From an uncultured Clostridia bacterium (GTDB lineage Bacteria; Bacillota; Clostridia; Lachnospirales; Anaerotignaceae): a stretch of DNA of 64,000 bases. The position numbers and the translations under genes are program-made. Where the stretch lies: the NCBI GenBank assembly GCA_910587195.1, contig CAJUKL010000001.1, positions 65,080 to 129,079 on the forward strand. The letters are read 5' to 3'. The notes below the pieces were generated by a model. The model had not been told where the DNA came from. It saw only the letters and a program-made list of their open reading frames with translations, and ran no database searches. Shown here piece by piece: positions 16,031-25,053 of this stretch; within the stretch, counting starts at the first letter, position 1; every line of letters starts with the position of its first letter.

Positions 16031-17314
16031 ATGCGTAAGAAAGAAATGATTGCCATGTTATTGGCAGGTGGACAGGGAAGCCGTCTTGGCGTACTGACTA
16101 GAAACGTAGCAAAGCCAGCCGTTACGTTCGGAGGAAAATATAGAATTATTGATTTTCCATTGAGTAACTGTATCAACTCTGGTGTGGATACAGTTGGTGT
16201 GTTGACACAATATCAACCTTTACGTTTGAATCAACATATTGGTATTGGGATTCCCTGGGATTTGGACCGTAAATCAGGCGGTGTTACCATTTTAGCACCT
16301 CACGTAAAAGGTGGCGGTGACTCTGGCGAATGGTTTATGGGTACTGCAAATGCTATCTATCAAAACTTGGAGTATATTGAAAGCAATAATCCAGAATATG
16401 TACTTATTTTATCTGGAGACCACATTTATAAAATGGATTATTCTGCTATGTTAGATTTCCACAAGGAAAAAAATGCAGCAGCAACCATCGCCGTTTTAGA
16501 AGTAGGTTGGGATGAAGCAAGTCGCTTCGGTATCATGAATACAAAAGACGACGACCAAATTTATGAATTTGAAGAAAAACCAGCAAATCCAAAAAGCAAT
16601 TTAGCCTCTATGGGTATTTACATTTTCACATGGAGCCGTTTAAGAGAAGCATTGATTGAAGATAGCAAAATTCACCCTGATAGTGACTTTGGTAATCATA
16701 TTATTCCACGTATGCTGGAAGAAGGACAAACAATGTATGCTTATCGCTTCAAAGGTTATTGGAAAGATGTTGGTACCATTGAATCTTATTGGCAAGCAAA
16801 CATGGAATTAATTAGAACATTACCTGATTTTAATTTGTATGAAGATTTTTGGAAAATTTATACAAATACAGACCATCAACCACCACAATATACAGGCCCA
16901 GACGCAAAAGTAAAAACAAGTATTGTTTCAGACGGTTGCGAAGTATATGGAGAAGTATATGATTCTATATTAGGCCCTAATGTTGTTGTAAAAAAAGGTG
17001 CTGTTGTAAGAGGCTCTATCATTATGGGCGACACTGCAATTGGCGAAAACAGCCAGCTAGACCGTTGTATTGTTGATGAAGGTTCTATGATTGGTGACAA
17101 TGTTAAAATTGGTGTTGGCGACAATATTGAAAATGAAATGAAACCTAAAATTTATAACACAGGTATTACAGTAGTGGGACATATGACTACAATTCCAAAC
17201 AATGTTACTATTGGTAAAAACTGCGTATTGTTAGGTGAAGTAACAGAACGTGACTTTACAAATGGTGTATTGGAAAGCGGTAAATCTGTGATTGTAGAGG
17301 AGGGTAACTTATGA
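16031..17314 (+). CDS. glgC: Glucose-1-phosphate adenylyltransferase, catalytic subunit
   Basis: This 427-residue ADP-glucose pyrophosphorylase makes ADP-glucose for glycogen. The N-terminal nucleotidyltransferase has AMLLAGGQGSRLGVLT, AKPAVTFGGKYRIIDFPLSN, the substrate loop ILSGDHIYKMDYSAM, the glucose-1-P lysine region FEEKPANPKS and GYWKDVGTI. A left-handed beta-helix with hexapeptide repeats follows from about residue 290. The TGA overlaps the glgD ATG by 4 bp (ATGA), indicating translational coupling and a GlgC-GlgD heteromer as in Bacillus. Confidence 0.95.
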   Translation: MRKKEMIAMLLAGGQGSRLGVLTRNVAKPAVTFGGKYRIIDFPLSNCINSGVDTVGVLTQYQPLRLNQHIGIGIPWDLDRKSGGVTILAPHVKGGGDSGEWFMGTANAIYQNLEYIESNNPEYVLILSGDHIYKMDYSAMLDFHKEKNAAATIAVLEVGWDEASRFGIMNTKDDDQIYEFEEKPANPKSNLASMGIYIFTWSRLREALIEDSKIHPDSDFGNHIIPRMLEEGQTMYAYRFKGYWKDVGTIESYWQANMELIRTLPDFNLYEDFWKIYTNTDHQPPQYTGPDAKVKTSIVSDGCEVYGEVYDSILGPNVVVKKGAVVRGSIIMGDTAIGENSQLDRCIVDEGSMIGDNVKIGVGDNIENEMKPKIYNTGITVVGHMTTIPNNVTIGKNCVLLGEVTERDFTNGVLESGKSVIVEEGNL

Positions 17315-18426
17315 GAGCAATTGGTGTAATTTTAGCTGGTGGTAACAATGAAGGTCGTATGGGTGCCTTAACAGATTTAAGAGCATCTGCTGCACTTCCT
17401 GTAGGCAGTTGCTACAGAGCGATTGACTTTGCTATGAGCAGTATGTCAAGCTCTGGTGTGCAAAAAGTAGCAGTATTGACACAATATAATTCTCGTTCCC
17501 TGCATGACCACTTAGGTTCTGCAAAATGGTGGGATTTAGGAAGAAAACAAGGTGGTTTGTTTGTATTATCACCTTATATTAGCAGAATGGATTCTAATTG
17601 GTTCCGTGGAACAGCCGATTCTATGTACCAAAATATGTCTTTTTTAAGACGCAGTAACACACCTTATGTTATTATTGCATCTGGTGATGCCGTTTATAAA
17701 ATGGATTTCAAAAAAGTTTTGGAATATCATGAGCAAAAAGGTGCTGATATTACTGTTGTTTGCAAAGACATGGCTGGCAAAGACCTATCAAAATATGGCA
17801 TTATGCAAATGGACGACAACAAGAGATTACAAGAGTTTGAAGAAAAACCTTTACAAGCTCAAAGCAACATGGCTTCCTTAGGCATCTATGTTATTGGCAG
17901 AGAATTATTGATTGAATTATTAGAGAAGGCAAACGCTGAGGGAAGATATGATTTTGTAAAAGATATTATCATCCGTCAGAGAAAAACATTAAAAATTTAT
18001 GGTTATGAGTTTGAAGGATACTGGAGTTCTGTAGGCTCTAGTATTGTGGACTACTTCAAAACAAACATGGATTTTCTGAAAAAAGATATTAGAGATATTT
18101 TTGTGAACGAATATCCTTATATTGAAACCAAACCAAAAGATGAACCTCCTGCAAAATATAATACAGGTGCAGAAGTAAGAGATTCTATCATTGGTAGTGG
18201 TTCTATTATCAATAGTAGAGTAGAACATTCTGTTGTTTTCCGTAAAGTGTATATTGGTGACCATGCAAGTGTAGAAAATTCTATTGTGATGGAAGGTTCT
18301 CGCATTGGCAATGGCTGTGAAGTAAGATATGCAATACTGGATAAAGATGTTGTATTAGCAGATGGTCAAAAGGTTATTGGAACACCAGATAATCCAAAGA
18401 TAATCAGAAAAGGTACAAAGTTATAA
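17311..18426 (+). CDS. glgD: Glucose-1-phosphate adenylyltransferase, GlgD subunit
   Basis: At 371 residues it is a shorter, diverged paralogue of the preceding GlgC. It keeps the fold (VILAGGNNEGRMGALT, ALPVGSCYRAIDFAMSSM, FRGTADSMYQNM) but replaces catalytic positions: IASGDAVYKMDF where GlgC has LSGDHIYKMDY, and GRMGALTDLRASAAL where GlgC has SRLGVLTRNVAKPAV. In Firmicutes GlgD is a poorly active partner that raises GlgC activity. Hexapeptide repeats fill the C terminus. No glycogen synthase or branching enzyme genes are in the window. Confidence 0.92.
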   Translation: MRAIGVILAGGNNEGRMGALTDLRASAALPVGSCYRAIDFAMSSMSSSGVQKVAVLTQYNSRSLHDHLGSAKWWDLGRKQGGLFVLSPYISRMDSNWFRGTADSMYQNMSFLRRSNTPYVIIASGDAVYKMDFKKVLEYHEQKGADITVVCKDMAGKDLSKYGIMQMDDNKRLQEFEEKPLQAQSNMASLGIYVIGRELLIELLEKANAEGRYDFVKDIIIRQRKTLKIYGYEFEGYWSSVGSSIVDYFKTNMDFLKKDIRDIFVNEYPYIETKPKDEPPAKYNTGAEVRDSIIGSGSIINSRVEHSVVFRKVYIGDHASVENSIVMEGSRIGNGCEVRYAILDKDVVLADGQKVIGTPDNPKIIRKGTKL

Positions 18427-18481
18427 GATTGTAAAAGCGTAAAGGAGGATAATTCCCAGGTCACATGGGAGGAGAGAGCGT

Positions 18482-18763
18482 ATGGAAATTACTGATGTAA
18501 GAGTGAGAAAGGTCAACAAAGAAGGAAAAATGAAAGCTGTTATTTCTGTAACTTTCGACAACGAATTCGTGGTTCATGACATCAAGGTAATTGAAAGAGA
18601 ACAGGGCTTATTTATTGCAATGCCAAGCAGAAAATCTGCAGATGGAGAATTTAGAGACATTGCACATCCAATCAATGGTGTGACCAGAGAAAAAATTCAG
18701 AGCGCAATATTAGAAAAATATGCAGTTGCTGCTGAAGAAGCAGAACAACAAGTAGAGGATTAA
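18482..18763 (+). CDS. spoVG: SpoVG family regulator
   Basis: This 93-residue protein matches SpoVG, a small nucleic-acid-binding regulator of septation, sporulation and surface polysaccharides. Signatures are MEITDVRVRKVNKEGKMKA, FVVHDIKVIEREQGLFIAMP and SRKSADGEFRDIAHPI. The C-terminal helix (residues 73-93) ends in an acidic tail. The ATG follows GGAGGAGAG; a small hairpin TCCCA/TGGGA in the 55-base gap partly overlaps this ribosome site. No separate promoter is obvious, so it may be read from the glgC promoter, a link between glycogen and sporulation functions. Confidence 0.95.
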   Translation: MEITDVRVRKVNKEGKMKAVISVTFDNEFVVHDIKVIEREQGLFIAMPSRKSADGEFRDIAHPINGVTREKIQSAILEKYAVAAEEAEQQVED

Positions 18764-18768
18764 AAAAA

Positions 18769-18800
18769 ACATGGAAGGCAAAAGCCTTCCATGTTTTTTT
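18769..18800. terminator. Bidirectional terminator after spoVG
   Basis: ACATGGAAGGC (18769-18779) and GCCTTCCATGT (18784-18794) with an AAAA loop, T-run on the plus side and an equal T-run on the minus side. It serves spoVG and the opposing copper-amine-oxidase-domain gene. Confidence 0.95.
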
Positions 18801-19836
18801 ATAGTTCTCTTTTTAGCACAACATTTTGCATATCTATAATGGCAGGTTGATAATGTTTTGCATAAGGTTCTAATAAATATGCTTGTGTAAATAATACAAT
18901 TTCATTTGGCTGAATATAAAAATCATACATAAAATATGCAGAATCAACAATTTCCTCCGCACCTGCAAAATAATTTTCTGGATTTTTTTGAATATTATTT
19001 TTAAATGTCATTTTTACAAGGGAATCAACGTCTGTATCTAATAAGTCACTCAGTTGTAGTTGACTGCCAGTGTTTAAGTCAAAAGTATATGCTTGACGGA
19101 AAGGTGTACCATGTGCACCACCAGTAAACTCATAATAATCTAATAAAAGTGAAATAGTATTATTATCTAAATAAGTAACATTATAATTGCAGTCAAAAGA
19201 ATAAGGAACTACAGAAACATAAATATTATCTGGAGATACTTTATTTTCCATTGCAGAAAGTGAAGTAAAAACATCATTTGCAATAACTTCATTTATTTTT
19301 TTGATTGCCTCACTTTCTCCTTGCAATTCTGGATATAAAACATTTGCTTTCCATACAACATCACCATTTTTATTTTTTATTTCTCTTTTTTCTGTTTTTT
19401 CTATCACAAAATCTTTACTTTCTATTTGTATGGTATTTGTGTTGTTGTCCCATATAATATCTGCTTGAAACGGCTGTAATAATGATCTTAAAGGTACAAA
19501 CATGGTTTCATTTTTAACATAAGCTGGTGCTTCTAAAGAAATACGTTGTGTTTTTTCTCCACTTGTTACAATCAGTGTAGTGCTATTGGGACAAGTAGAT
19601 ACAATTGTATCTCCCTTTTTTCCAATTACTGTTTTGGTAGGCGCATTCCAAGTAACAGAAGCACCGATTGTTTCTAATGTTTGCTTCATAGGTACAAAAG
19701 TAATTCCATTTTTTATAGTTGGCTTTTGTACATAGGAAATGGGTGTATTATGAAACATTACTGTCAATTCTTTTGCAAAAACAGCAGAGGGAAAAAATGT
19801 GCTACAAATACAAAGCAATGCAAATAATCTTTTCAT
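18799..19836 (-). CDS. Exported protein with copper amine oxidase N-terminal-like domain and DUF4163/DUF3298-type domain
   Basis: This 345-residue secreted protein has a signal peptide (KRLFALLCICSTFFPSAVFA, residues 2-21), then a copper amine oxidase N-terminal-like stalk domain (GITFVPMKQTLETIGASVTW, FVPLRSLLQPFQADIIWD; about 25-135), common in clostridial wall proteins and not an enzyme. Residues 150-345 resemble the paired DUF4163/DUF3298 modules of RsiV-like proteins (YEFTGGAHGTPFRQAYTFDL, LSDLL), which in RsiV bind lysozyme. There is no membrane or sigma-binding part, so it is not an anti-sigma factor itself. It follows guaB by 20 bp and is probably co-transcribed. Confidence 0.75.
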   Translation of the reverse strand: MKRLFALLCICSTFFPSAVFAKELTVMFHNTPISYVQKPTIKNGITFVPMKQTLETIGASVTWNAPTKTVIGKKGDTIVSTCPNSTTLIVTSGEKTQRISLEAPAYVKNETMFVPLRSLLQPFQADIIWDNNTNTIQIESKDFVIEKTEKREIKNKNGDVVWKANVLYPELQGESEAIKKINEVIANDVFTSLSAMENKVSPDNIYVSVVPYSFDCNYNVTYLDNNTISLLLDYYEFTGGAHGTPFRQAYTFDLNTGSQLQLSDLLDTDVDSLVKMTFKNNIQKNPENYFAGAEEIVDSAYFMYDFYIQPNEIVLFTQAYLLEPYAKHYQPAIIDMQNVVLKREL

Positions 19837-19856
19837 AAAAAACCTCCTATCATGGA

Positions 19857-21368
19857 TTAACTGTTATATAAACTGCTTTGATTATCCTTTAAAACGACAT
19901 CATGTGCGCCACCTTCTGTAAGACTCGTTGCAGAAATAATAGTTAATTTTGCTTTTTCCTGTAATTCTGGTATTGTCAATGCGCCACAGTTGCACATTGT
20001 AGATTTTACTTTTTTTAGGGAAAGAGAAACATTATCTCTTAAACTGCCTGCATAAGGTACATAAGAATCCACACCTTCTTCAAAAGAAAGTTTTTTATCT
20101 CCCCCCATATCATATCTTTGCCAATTTCTTGCCCTTGCAGAACCTTCTCCCCAATACTCTTTCATGTAATTGCCATTAATATTTACTTTATTGGTAGGGC
20201 TTTCATCAAAGCGAGAAAAATAACGTCCTAACATTAAAAAGTCCGCTCCCATTGCTAAAGCTAATGTCATATGATAATCATATACAATTCCACCATCAGA
20301 GCAAATTGGAATATAAATTCCTGTTTCTTTGTAATATTCATCTCTTGCTTCTGCCACTTCGATAACTGCAGAGGCTTGTCCACGTCCGATGCCTTTTTGT
20401 TCTCTTGTGATACAAATAGAACCACCACCGATACCAACTTTTACAAAGTCTGCACCACATTCTGCTAAATAGCGGAACCCTTCTTTATCAACTACATTTC
20501 CAGCACCAACTTTAACAGTATCCCCATAATTTTTACGAATAAAATCTAATGTAACTTTTTGCCATTCAGAAAAACCTTCCGAAGAATCAATACAAAGAAT
20601 GTCTGCACCAGCATTAACAAGAGCAGGTACACGTTCTGCATAATCTCTTGTATTGATACCTGCACCTACTACATATCTTTTATGAACATCTAACAGTTCA
20701 TTTTTATTTTCTTTGTGAGAATCATAGTCCTTACGAAATACCATATATACTAGTCTGCCTTCATCATCAATAATTGGCAAAGAATTTAATTTGTGGTCCC
20801 ATATAATATTATTTGCTTCTTTTAATGTAGTACCTTTTGGTGCACAAACAAGTTTTTCCAATGGTGTCATAAAATCTTTTACTTTTTCATGACCTTCCAT
20901 GCGACTCACACGGTAGTCACGACTTGTTACAATTCCCACCAATTTTCCTTGTGCAGTACCATCTGTTGTAACAGCAACAGTAGAATGACCTGTTTTTTCT
21001 TTTAAAGCTAGAATATCTTTTAAAGTGCTTTCTGGTGTGATATTGGAATCACTTACTACAAAACCTGCTTTATAAGATTTTGCTCTTTGTACCATAGCCG
21101 CCTGATTTTCTATTGTTTGGGAACCATAAATAAAAGAGATTCCGCCTTCTTTTGCTAATGCTACAGCCATTTTATCATCAGAAACAGACTGCATAATAGC
21201 AGAAACTAGGGGGATATTCATTTCTAAAGCAGGCTTTTCGCCTTTTTTAAACTTTACAATAGGGGTTTTTAAGCTAACATTGTCTGGAGTACATTCCATG
21301 GAAGAATATCCCGGAACAAGAAGATATTCGCTAAAGGTGCGGGAAAGTGATTTAAAATAAGTTGCCAT
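19857..21368 (-). CDS. guaB: IMP dehydrogenase
   Basis: This 503-residue enzyme makes XMP from IMP (NAD), the committed step of GMP synthesis. A (beta/alpha)8 barrel is interrupted by two CBS domains (about residues 105-225; GIVTSRDYRVSRMEGHEKV and LNSLPIIDDEGRLVYMV). The catalytic Cys319 lies in VGIGGGSICITREQKGIGRG. Other landmarks are DSSEGFSEWQ, ICSDGGIVYDYHM and LGRYFSRFDESPT. The last three differ from Escherichia coli GuaB and mark the divergent IMPDH form common in clostridia. Start ATG with GGAGGTAA upstream. Confidence 0.93.
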   Translation of the reverse strand: MATYFKSLSRTFSEYLLVPGYSSMECTPDNVSLKTPIVKFKKGEKPALEMNIPLVSAIMQSVSDDKMAVALAKEGGISFIYGSQTIENQAAMVQRAKSYKAGFVVSDSNITPESTLKDILALKEKTGHSTVAVTTDGTAQGKLVGIVTSRDYRVSRMEGHEKVKDFMTPLEKLVCAPKGTTLKEANNIIWDHKLNSLPIIDDEGRLVYMVFRKDYDSHKENKNELLDVHKRYVVGAGINTRDYAERVPALVNAGADILCIDSSEGFSEWQKVTLDFIRKNYGDTVKVGAGNVVDKEGFRYLAECGADFVKVGIGGGSICITREQKGIGRGQASAVIEVAEARDEYYKETGIYIPICSDGGIVYDYHMTLALAMGADFLMLGRYFSRFDESPTNKVNINGNYMKEYWGEGSARARNWQRYDMGGDKKLSFEEGVDSYVPYAGSLRDNVSLSLKKVKSTMCNCGALTIPELQEKAKLTIISATSLTEGGAHDVVLKDNQSSLYNS

Positions 21369-21400
21369 AATTTACCTCCTGTTTTAATCTTAAATACATG

Positions 21401-21429
21401 ATAATATAATAAACCTTATTATAACACAA
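21401..21429 (-). promoter_or_regulatory. guaB promoter
   Basis: On the minus strand TTGTGT (21424-21429), 17 bases, TATTAT (21401-21406). Start near 21394. Confidence 0.5.
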
Positions 21430-21454
21430 AAGTGTTTTTGTGCAATAAAAGAAA

Positions 21455-21934
21455 TTAATGATTCAAATAATAAATTGTTCTATTAGCTACAATGCCAGTC
21501 AAAAATCCTGTTACAATTCCCAAGATTACAAGAAAAGGTAGATAATAAAAAAGTCCAATATTTTCCACAACAATACAGGCAATGATAATTTGCCCAATAT
21601 TGTGGCTAATACCACCAGAAATACTAACAGCAATAACAGAAAAGTGATTTTTAAAAAATGACATAATACAAAAACTAAGCAATGCCCCAGCAGCACTGTA
21701 AAAAAAACTTGCAAAACCTGTAAAAAGGATTCCTGACATTAAAATACGCAAAATAGAAATACAAAAAGCTGCTTTATTATCCAATAAATAAAGTGCAATC
21801 AATACAGCAACATTTGCAAGCCCTAGCTTCATGCCAGGCACTAGCATAGGAATTGCAAGCATACGTTCTACATAACTAAGTAAAAGTGCAGTTGTTGTAA
21901 GCAGTCCACAGTATGCAATTTTTTTTGGATTCAT
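21455..21934 (-). CDS. Gx transporter family membrane protein
   Basis: This 159-residue membrane protein with about five helices belongs to the family annotated as Gx transporter or heptaprenyl diphosphate synthase component I (Pfam PF07456). Landmarks are YVERMLAIPMLVPGMKLGLANVAV and GISHNIGQIIIACIVV, conserved Pro-Gly-Lys-Gly-Leu-Ala-Asn and His-Asn-Gly-Gln motifs. Despite the older name it is an ECF-type membrane component of unknown substrate. It starts 9 bp after the NusG-II gene, a pairing often seen in clostridia near Rnf or ApbE genes, which are absent here. Confidence 0.85.
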   Translation of the reverse strand: MNPKKIAYCGLLTTTALLLSYVERMLAIPMLVPGMKLGLANVAVLIALYLLDNKAAFCISILRILMSGILFTGFASFFYSAAGALLSFCIMSFFKNHFSVIAVSISGGISHNIGQIIIACIVVENIGLFYYLPFLVILGIVTGFLTGIVANRTIYYLNH

Positions 21935-21943
21935 TCTGTCACC

Positions 21944-22261
21944 TCATTTTATTTCTACAACTACTTTATGTGGTAAACAAACAATCATTTCTCCCATATG
22001 GGTAATTGTCTTTTGTTGTACACAAATTTGGTCAGGACAGTCTGCCTCTATAATGGTAGTAGTTCTATTTTGTATTTGTAAGATATTATAACCTTTTTCT
22101 GTTTGTATGGTATAAATTTGGTCTTGCGATAAATCAAATTGCTTTTGCTCTCCATTGATAGAAACAGAAACAATAGAAGCAGAACCAGTTCTTGTTGCTA
22201 CTATATAATAAAGACAGACGAGTAGCAATATAAAAATAAACAGAATCCCTTTTTTTTTCAT
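21944..22261 (-). CDS. NusG domain II-containing membrane-anchored protein
   Basis: This 105-residue protein has an N-terminal membrane anchor (GILFIFILLLVCLYYIVA) and an extracytoplasmic NusG-II (DUF2911-like beta) domain: ISINGEQKQFDL, ADCPDQICVQQKTI and MIVCLPHKVVVEI. The CPDQICVxxG/T pattern with paired Cys is typical. Its function is unknown; it is coupled to the Gx transporter gene. tRNA-Phe lies 58 bp upstream on the same strand and may share a transcript. Confidence 0.85.
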   Translation of the reverse strand: MKKKGILFIFILLLVCLYYIVATRTGSASIVSVSINGEQKQFDLSQDQIYTIQTEKGYNILQIQNRTTTIIEADCPDQICVQQKTITHMGEMIVCLPHKVVVEIK

Positions 22262-22318
22262 AATACACTCCTTTATATAAAAAAAGGAAGCATTTGCTTC
22301 CTTCTCCCTTTCCTTCTA

Positions 22319-22391
<73 letters not shown>

Positions 22392-22439
22392 TTATTTTAG
22401 ATACTATACAGTATTTTGTTTATTTTGTCAACAAAAATA

Positions 22440-22467
22440 TTGACAAACTTGAAATATGTGATACAAT
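22440..22467 (+). promoter_or_regulatory. serS promoter
   Basis: TTGACA (22440-22445), 16 bases, TACAAT (22462-22467). It drives the T-box leader that follows. Confidence 0.8.
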
Positions 22468-22504
22468 GAAAAAAATAAATGAGCGTTTGAGGAAAAATAA
22501 ATCT

Positions 22505-22706
22505 TATAATCATACTACAGAGAGTCAATGGTTGGTGTAAATTGATGTAAAAAAAAGATGTTCCACTTTCCGAGCTGTTTGGTGAAAGCCGAAAGGGTAA
22601 GCCCTTTACTGCTGTTTGAGAGGCTTGTAATAAAAGCAAATTGGGTGGCAACGCGGGAATATAGCTCTCGTCCCTTTTTATAGTATAAAAAGGGCGAGGG
22701 CTTTTC
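22505..22706 (+). promoter_or_regulatory. T-box leader of serS
   Basis: Stem I shows ACAGAGAG, the distal arm TCAAT-GGTTGGTGTAA-ATTGA, and a candidate specifier TCC (22562-22564, Ser). The T-box bulge GGGTGGCAACGCGGG is at 22643-22657. The terminator CTCG-CCCTTTTTATA with its complement (22667-22698) is followed by CTTTTC. Uncharged tRNA-Ser should stabilise the antiterminator and turn on serS. The specifier was placed by eye. Confidence 0.92.
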
Positions 22707-22737
22707 TATATTTATCACAAAAATAAGGAGGATATTT

Positions 22738-24027
22738 ATGTTAGACATTAAATTAATACGTACTAATCCAGAATTAGTAAAAGAAAATATTAAAAAGAAA
22801 TTTCAAGATGAAAAATTAGTTTTAGTAGATGAAGTCATTGAAATGGACAAGCAATTTCGTGAAACAAAAGGAAAATGCGATGATTTACGAAGCCAAAGAA
22901 ATTCCATTAGTAAAGCTATCGGTGGTATGATGGCAAAAGGACAAAAAGAAGAAGCAGAAAAAGCAAAAGCACAAGTAGCAGCAATGGCAAAAGAATTAAC
23001 AGAATTAGAAGCTTTGGAAGAAGAATTGACTGCAAAAATTAGAGAAAGAATGTTAGTTATTCCAAATATCATTGATGAAAGCGTTCCTTTAGGAAAAGAT
23101 GACAGCGAAAATGTAGAAGTTGAACGCTTTGGAGAGCCAGTTGTACCAGATTTTGAAGTGCCATATCATATTGATATTATGGAAAGCCTTGCCGGAATTG
23201 ATTTAGACAGTGCAAGAAAAACAAGCGGAAATGGATTTTATTATCTTTGTGGAGATATTGCTAGACTTCATTCTTCTATTCTTTCCTATGCAAGAGATTT
23301 TATGATTAACAAAGGATTTACCTATTATATTCCACCTTTTATGATTCGTAGCAATGTTGTAACAGGGGTTATGAGTTTTACAGAAATGGAAAATATGATG
23401 TATAAAATAGAAGGAGAAGATTTATATTTAATTGGTACAAGTGAACATTCCATGATTGGTAAGTTTATAGACACGATATTAGAAGAAGAATCTTTACCAC
23501 AAACATTAACAAGTTATTCTCCATGCTTTAGAAAAGAGGTAGGCGCACATGGCATTGAAGAAAGAGGCGTTTATCGAATCCATCAATTTGAAAAGCAAGA
23601 AATGATTGTAGTATGTAAACCAGAAGATAGTCCTCATTGGTTTGAACAGCTTTACAAAAATACAGTGGAATTTTTCCGTACTTTAGACATTCCTGTCAGA
23701 ACATTAGAATGTTGTTCTGGAGATTTAGCTGATTTAAAAGTAAAAAGTATTGATGTAGAGGCATGGTCTCCAAGACAAAAAAAATATTTTGAAGTAGGAA
23801 GCTGCTCTAACTTGGGAGATGCACAAGCACGTCGTTTAGGTATTCGTGTAAAAAACAAAGAAAAAGGAAATTATTTTGCACATACCTTAAACAATACAGT
23901 TGTTGCACCTCCACGTATGTTGATTGCATTTTTAGAAAATAATCTGAATGCAGATGGTACTGTTTCTATTCCAAAACCATTGCAACCATATATGGGTGGT
24001 ACAGAAGTATTAATACCAAAGAAATAA
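22738..24027 (+). CDS. serS: Seryl-tRNA synthetase (divergent motif 3)
   Basis: This 429-residue class II synthetase has the N-terminal long coiled-coil arm that binds tRNA-Ser (about residues 30-105, rich in Lys/Glu/Ala) and a catalytic core with motif 2 PCFRKEVGAHGIEERGVYRI. The usual TAEVPL serine-site motif is TSEHSMIG, and motif 3, normally with GxGxxR, reads NTVVAPPRMLIAFLEN. The essential Arg is kept while the glycines are replaced by Ala-Pro-Pro. This marks a divergent SerRS lineage. Expression is controlled by a T-box with a Ser specifier, so the substrate assignment is secure. AAGGAGG precedes the ATG. Confidence 0.93.
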   Translation: MLDIKLIRTNPELVKENIKKKFQDEKLVLVDEVIEMDKQFRETKGKCDDLRSQRNSISKAIGGMMAKGQKEEAEKAKAQVAAMAKELTELEALEEELTAKIRERMLVIPNIIDESVPLGKDDSENVEVERFGEPVVPDFEVPYHIDIMESLAGIDLDSARKTSGNGFYYLCGDIARLHSSILSYARDFMINKGFTYYIPPFMIRSNVVTGVMSFTEMENMMYKIEGEDLYLIGTSEHSMIGKFIDTILEEESLPQTLTSYSPCFRKEVGAHGIEERGVYRIHQFEKQEMIVVCKPEDSPHWFEQLYKNTVEFFRTLDIPVRTLECCSGDLADLKVKSIDVEAWSPRQKKYFEVGSCSNLGDAQARRLGIRVKNKEKGNYFAHTLNNTVVAPPRMLIAFLENNLNADGTVSIPKPLQPYMGGTEVLIPKK

Positions 24028-24033
24028 TGGATA

Positions 24034-24064
24034 AAGAAGGAGGTGTTTTCCTCCTTCTTTTTGT
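24034..24064 (+). terminator. serS terminator
   Basis: AAGAAGGAGG (24034-24043) and CCTCCTTCTT (24050-24059) with a TGTTTT loop and trailing T residues. Confidence 0.9.
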
Positions 24065-24246
24065 TATAAATGACAAAAAATGATAATAAAAAGAAGTATT
24101 ACTAAACCAAAAGGACCATTTTTATAAAAGATTACTATATTTTGCTATGTAATAATATGATATAATATTACAAATAAAAAAATAAGTTGTGTATCAATAT
24201 GCAACTTATACTAGTATAATTCTTATTTAGCGAAAAGAGGACAACA

Positions 24247-24678
24247 ATGTTAAAAAAAAATAGAAAATATATATGTTTATTTTTATATTTATTGTGCATT
24301 TTAATAATGTTTTTATACAATACAAAAAAATGTATTAGTGTATCTCCAAAAGAAAATATTCTTGTTTACATTATTTCGATAGTATGCATGATGTATTTTT
24401 TAAAGGAACAAAGTATTAAAAAAAATATCATTATAATCTATATGAACATGATTCTTTTTAGTATCGTTTTTGTTTATAATTGTTTGAGAAACACTACTTT
24501 AAATATATTAGGCTTATCAGAAGAATCTGTAGAGTTATTATATGATTTAGCAGAAAAAATATTTCAGGATATAAGCAAATTTTTTATGATATATTTTGCT
24601 ATATCAACAGTATTAATTTCTTTTATAATGATAAAAAAACATATAAAAAGAAAGGTTGATAATTTTGAAAAAATATAG
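24247..24678 (+). CDS. Small polytopic membrane protein, unknown
   Basis: The family was not recognised. The 143-residue product has four predicted membrane segments: about 8-24, 37-52, 60-80 (IIIIYMNMILFSIVFVYNCL) and 110-130, with a basic C terminus. The region is unusually AT-rich even for this genome. GAGGA precedes the ATG. Its end overlaps the next gene, which has the same topology and a similar N terminus (LKKxxRYI), so the two look like diverged tandem duplicates. Upstream (24182-24224) are the inverted repeat ATAAGTTG/CAACTTAT and the palindrome TTATACTAGTATAA, possible control elements. Function unknown. Confidence 0.7.
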   Translation: MLKKNRKYICLFLYLLCILIMFLYNTKKCISVSPKENILVYIISIVCMMYFLKEQSIKKNIIIIYMNMILFSIVFVYNCLRNTTLNILGLSEESVELLYDLAEKIFQDISKFFMIYFAISTVLISFIMIKKHIKRKVDNFEKI

Positions 24679-25033
24679 CAGGTATATCTATTTTTTAGTA
24701 TTGCTTTTTTTTATCTATGTCGCACGAAACTACCACATTTATGTGAGAATACCAGAAGATATTTATTTAATTGGTTTCTTTTTATGCTATACTGTAATAA
24801 CATTTTGTGTTATTAACATATTTCAAAATAAAAGTAAAAATAAATTGATTATCTCTCTTATGACAGTTTTATTTATATTGGTATTTATAAGAAATGTTTT
24901 ATCTAATATTGATTTAAAGGGAGAATATGATGTCTATACTATGATATTATATCCTTCTATAAAAGCCAGTATTGTATATATTGCATCGGCATTTGGTATG
25001 ATGTTTCTTCTGAAAAAATATAGTAAAACTTAA
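24665..25033 (+). CDS. Small polytopic membrane protein, paralogue-like partner
   Basis: This 122-residue protein has four predicted membrane segments (about 8-22, 35-52, 62-80, 100-115), with an ending KKYSKT. The TTG at 24665 is preferred because AAAGG lies about 10 bases upstream and the resulting N terminus, MKKYSRYIYF, parallels the neighbour's MLKKNRKYICLF. A TTG three codons earlier is possible. It overlaps the upstream gene by 14 bp, implying coupled translation and possibly a two-subunit membrane complex. A strong terminator follows. Family not recognised. Confidence 0.65.
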   Translation: MKKYSRYIYFLVLLFFIYVARNYHIYVRIPEDIYLIGFFLCYTVITFCVINIFQNKSKNKLIISLMTVLFILVFIRNVLSNIDLKGEYDVYTMILYPSIKASIVYIASAFGMMFLLKKYSKT

Positions 25034-25053
25034 ATCACTTTATTGAAACAATA

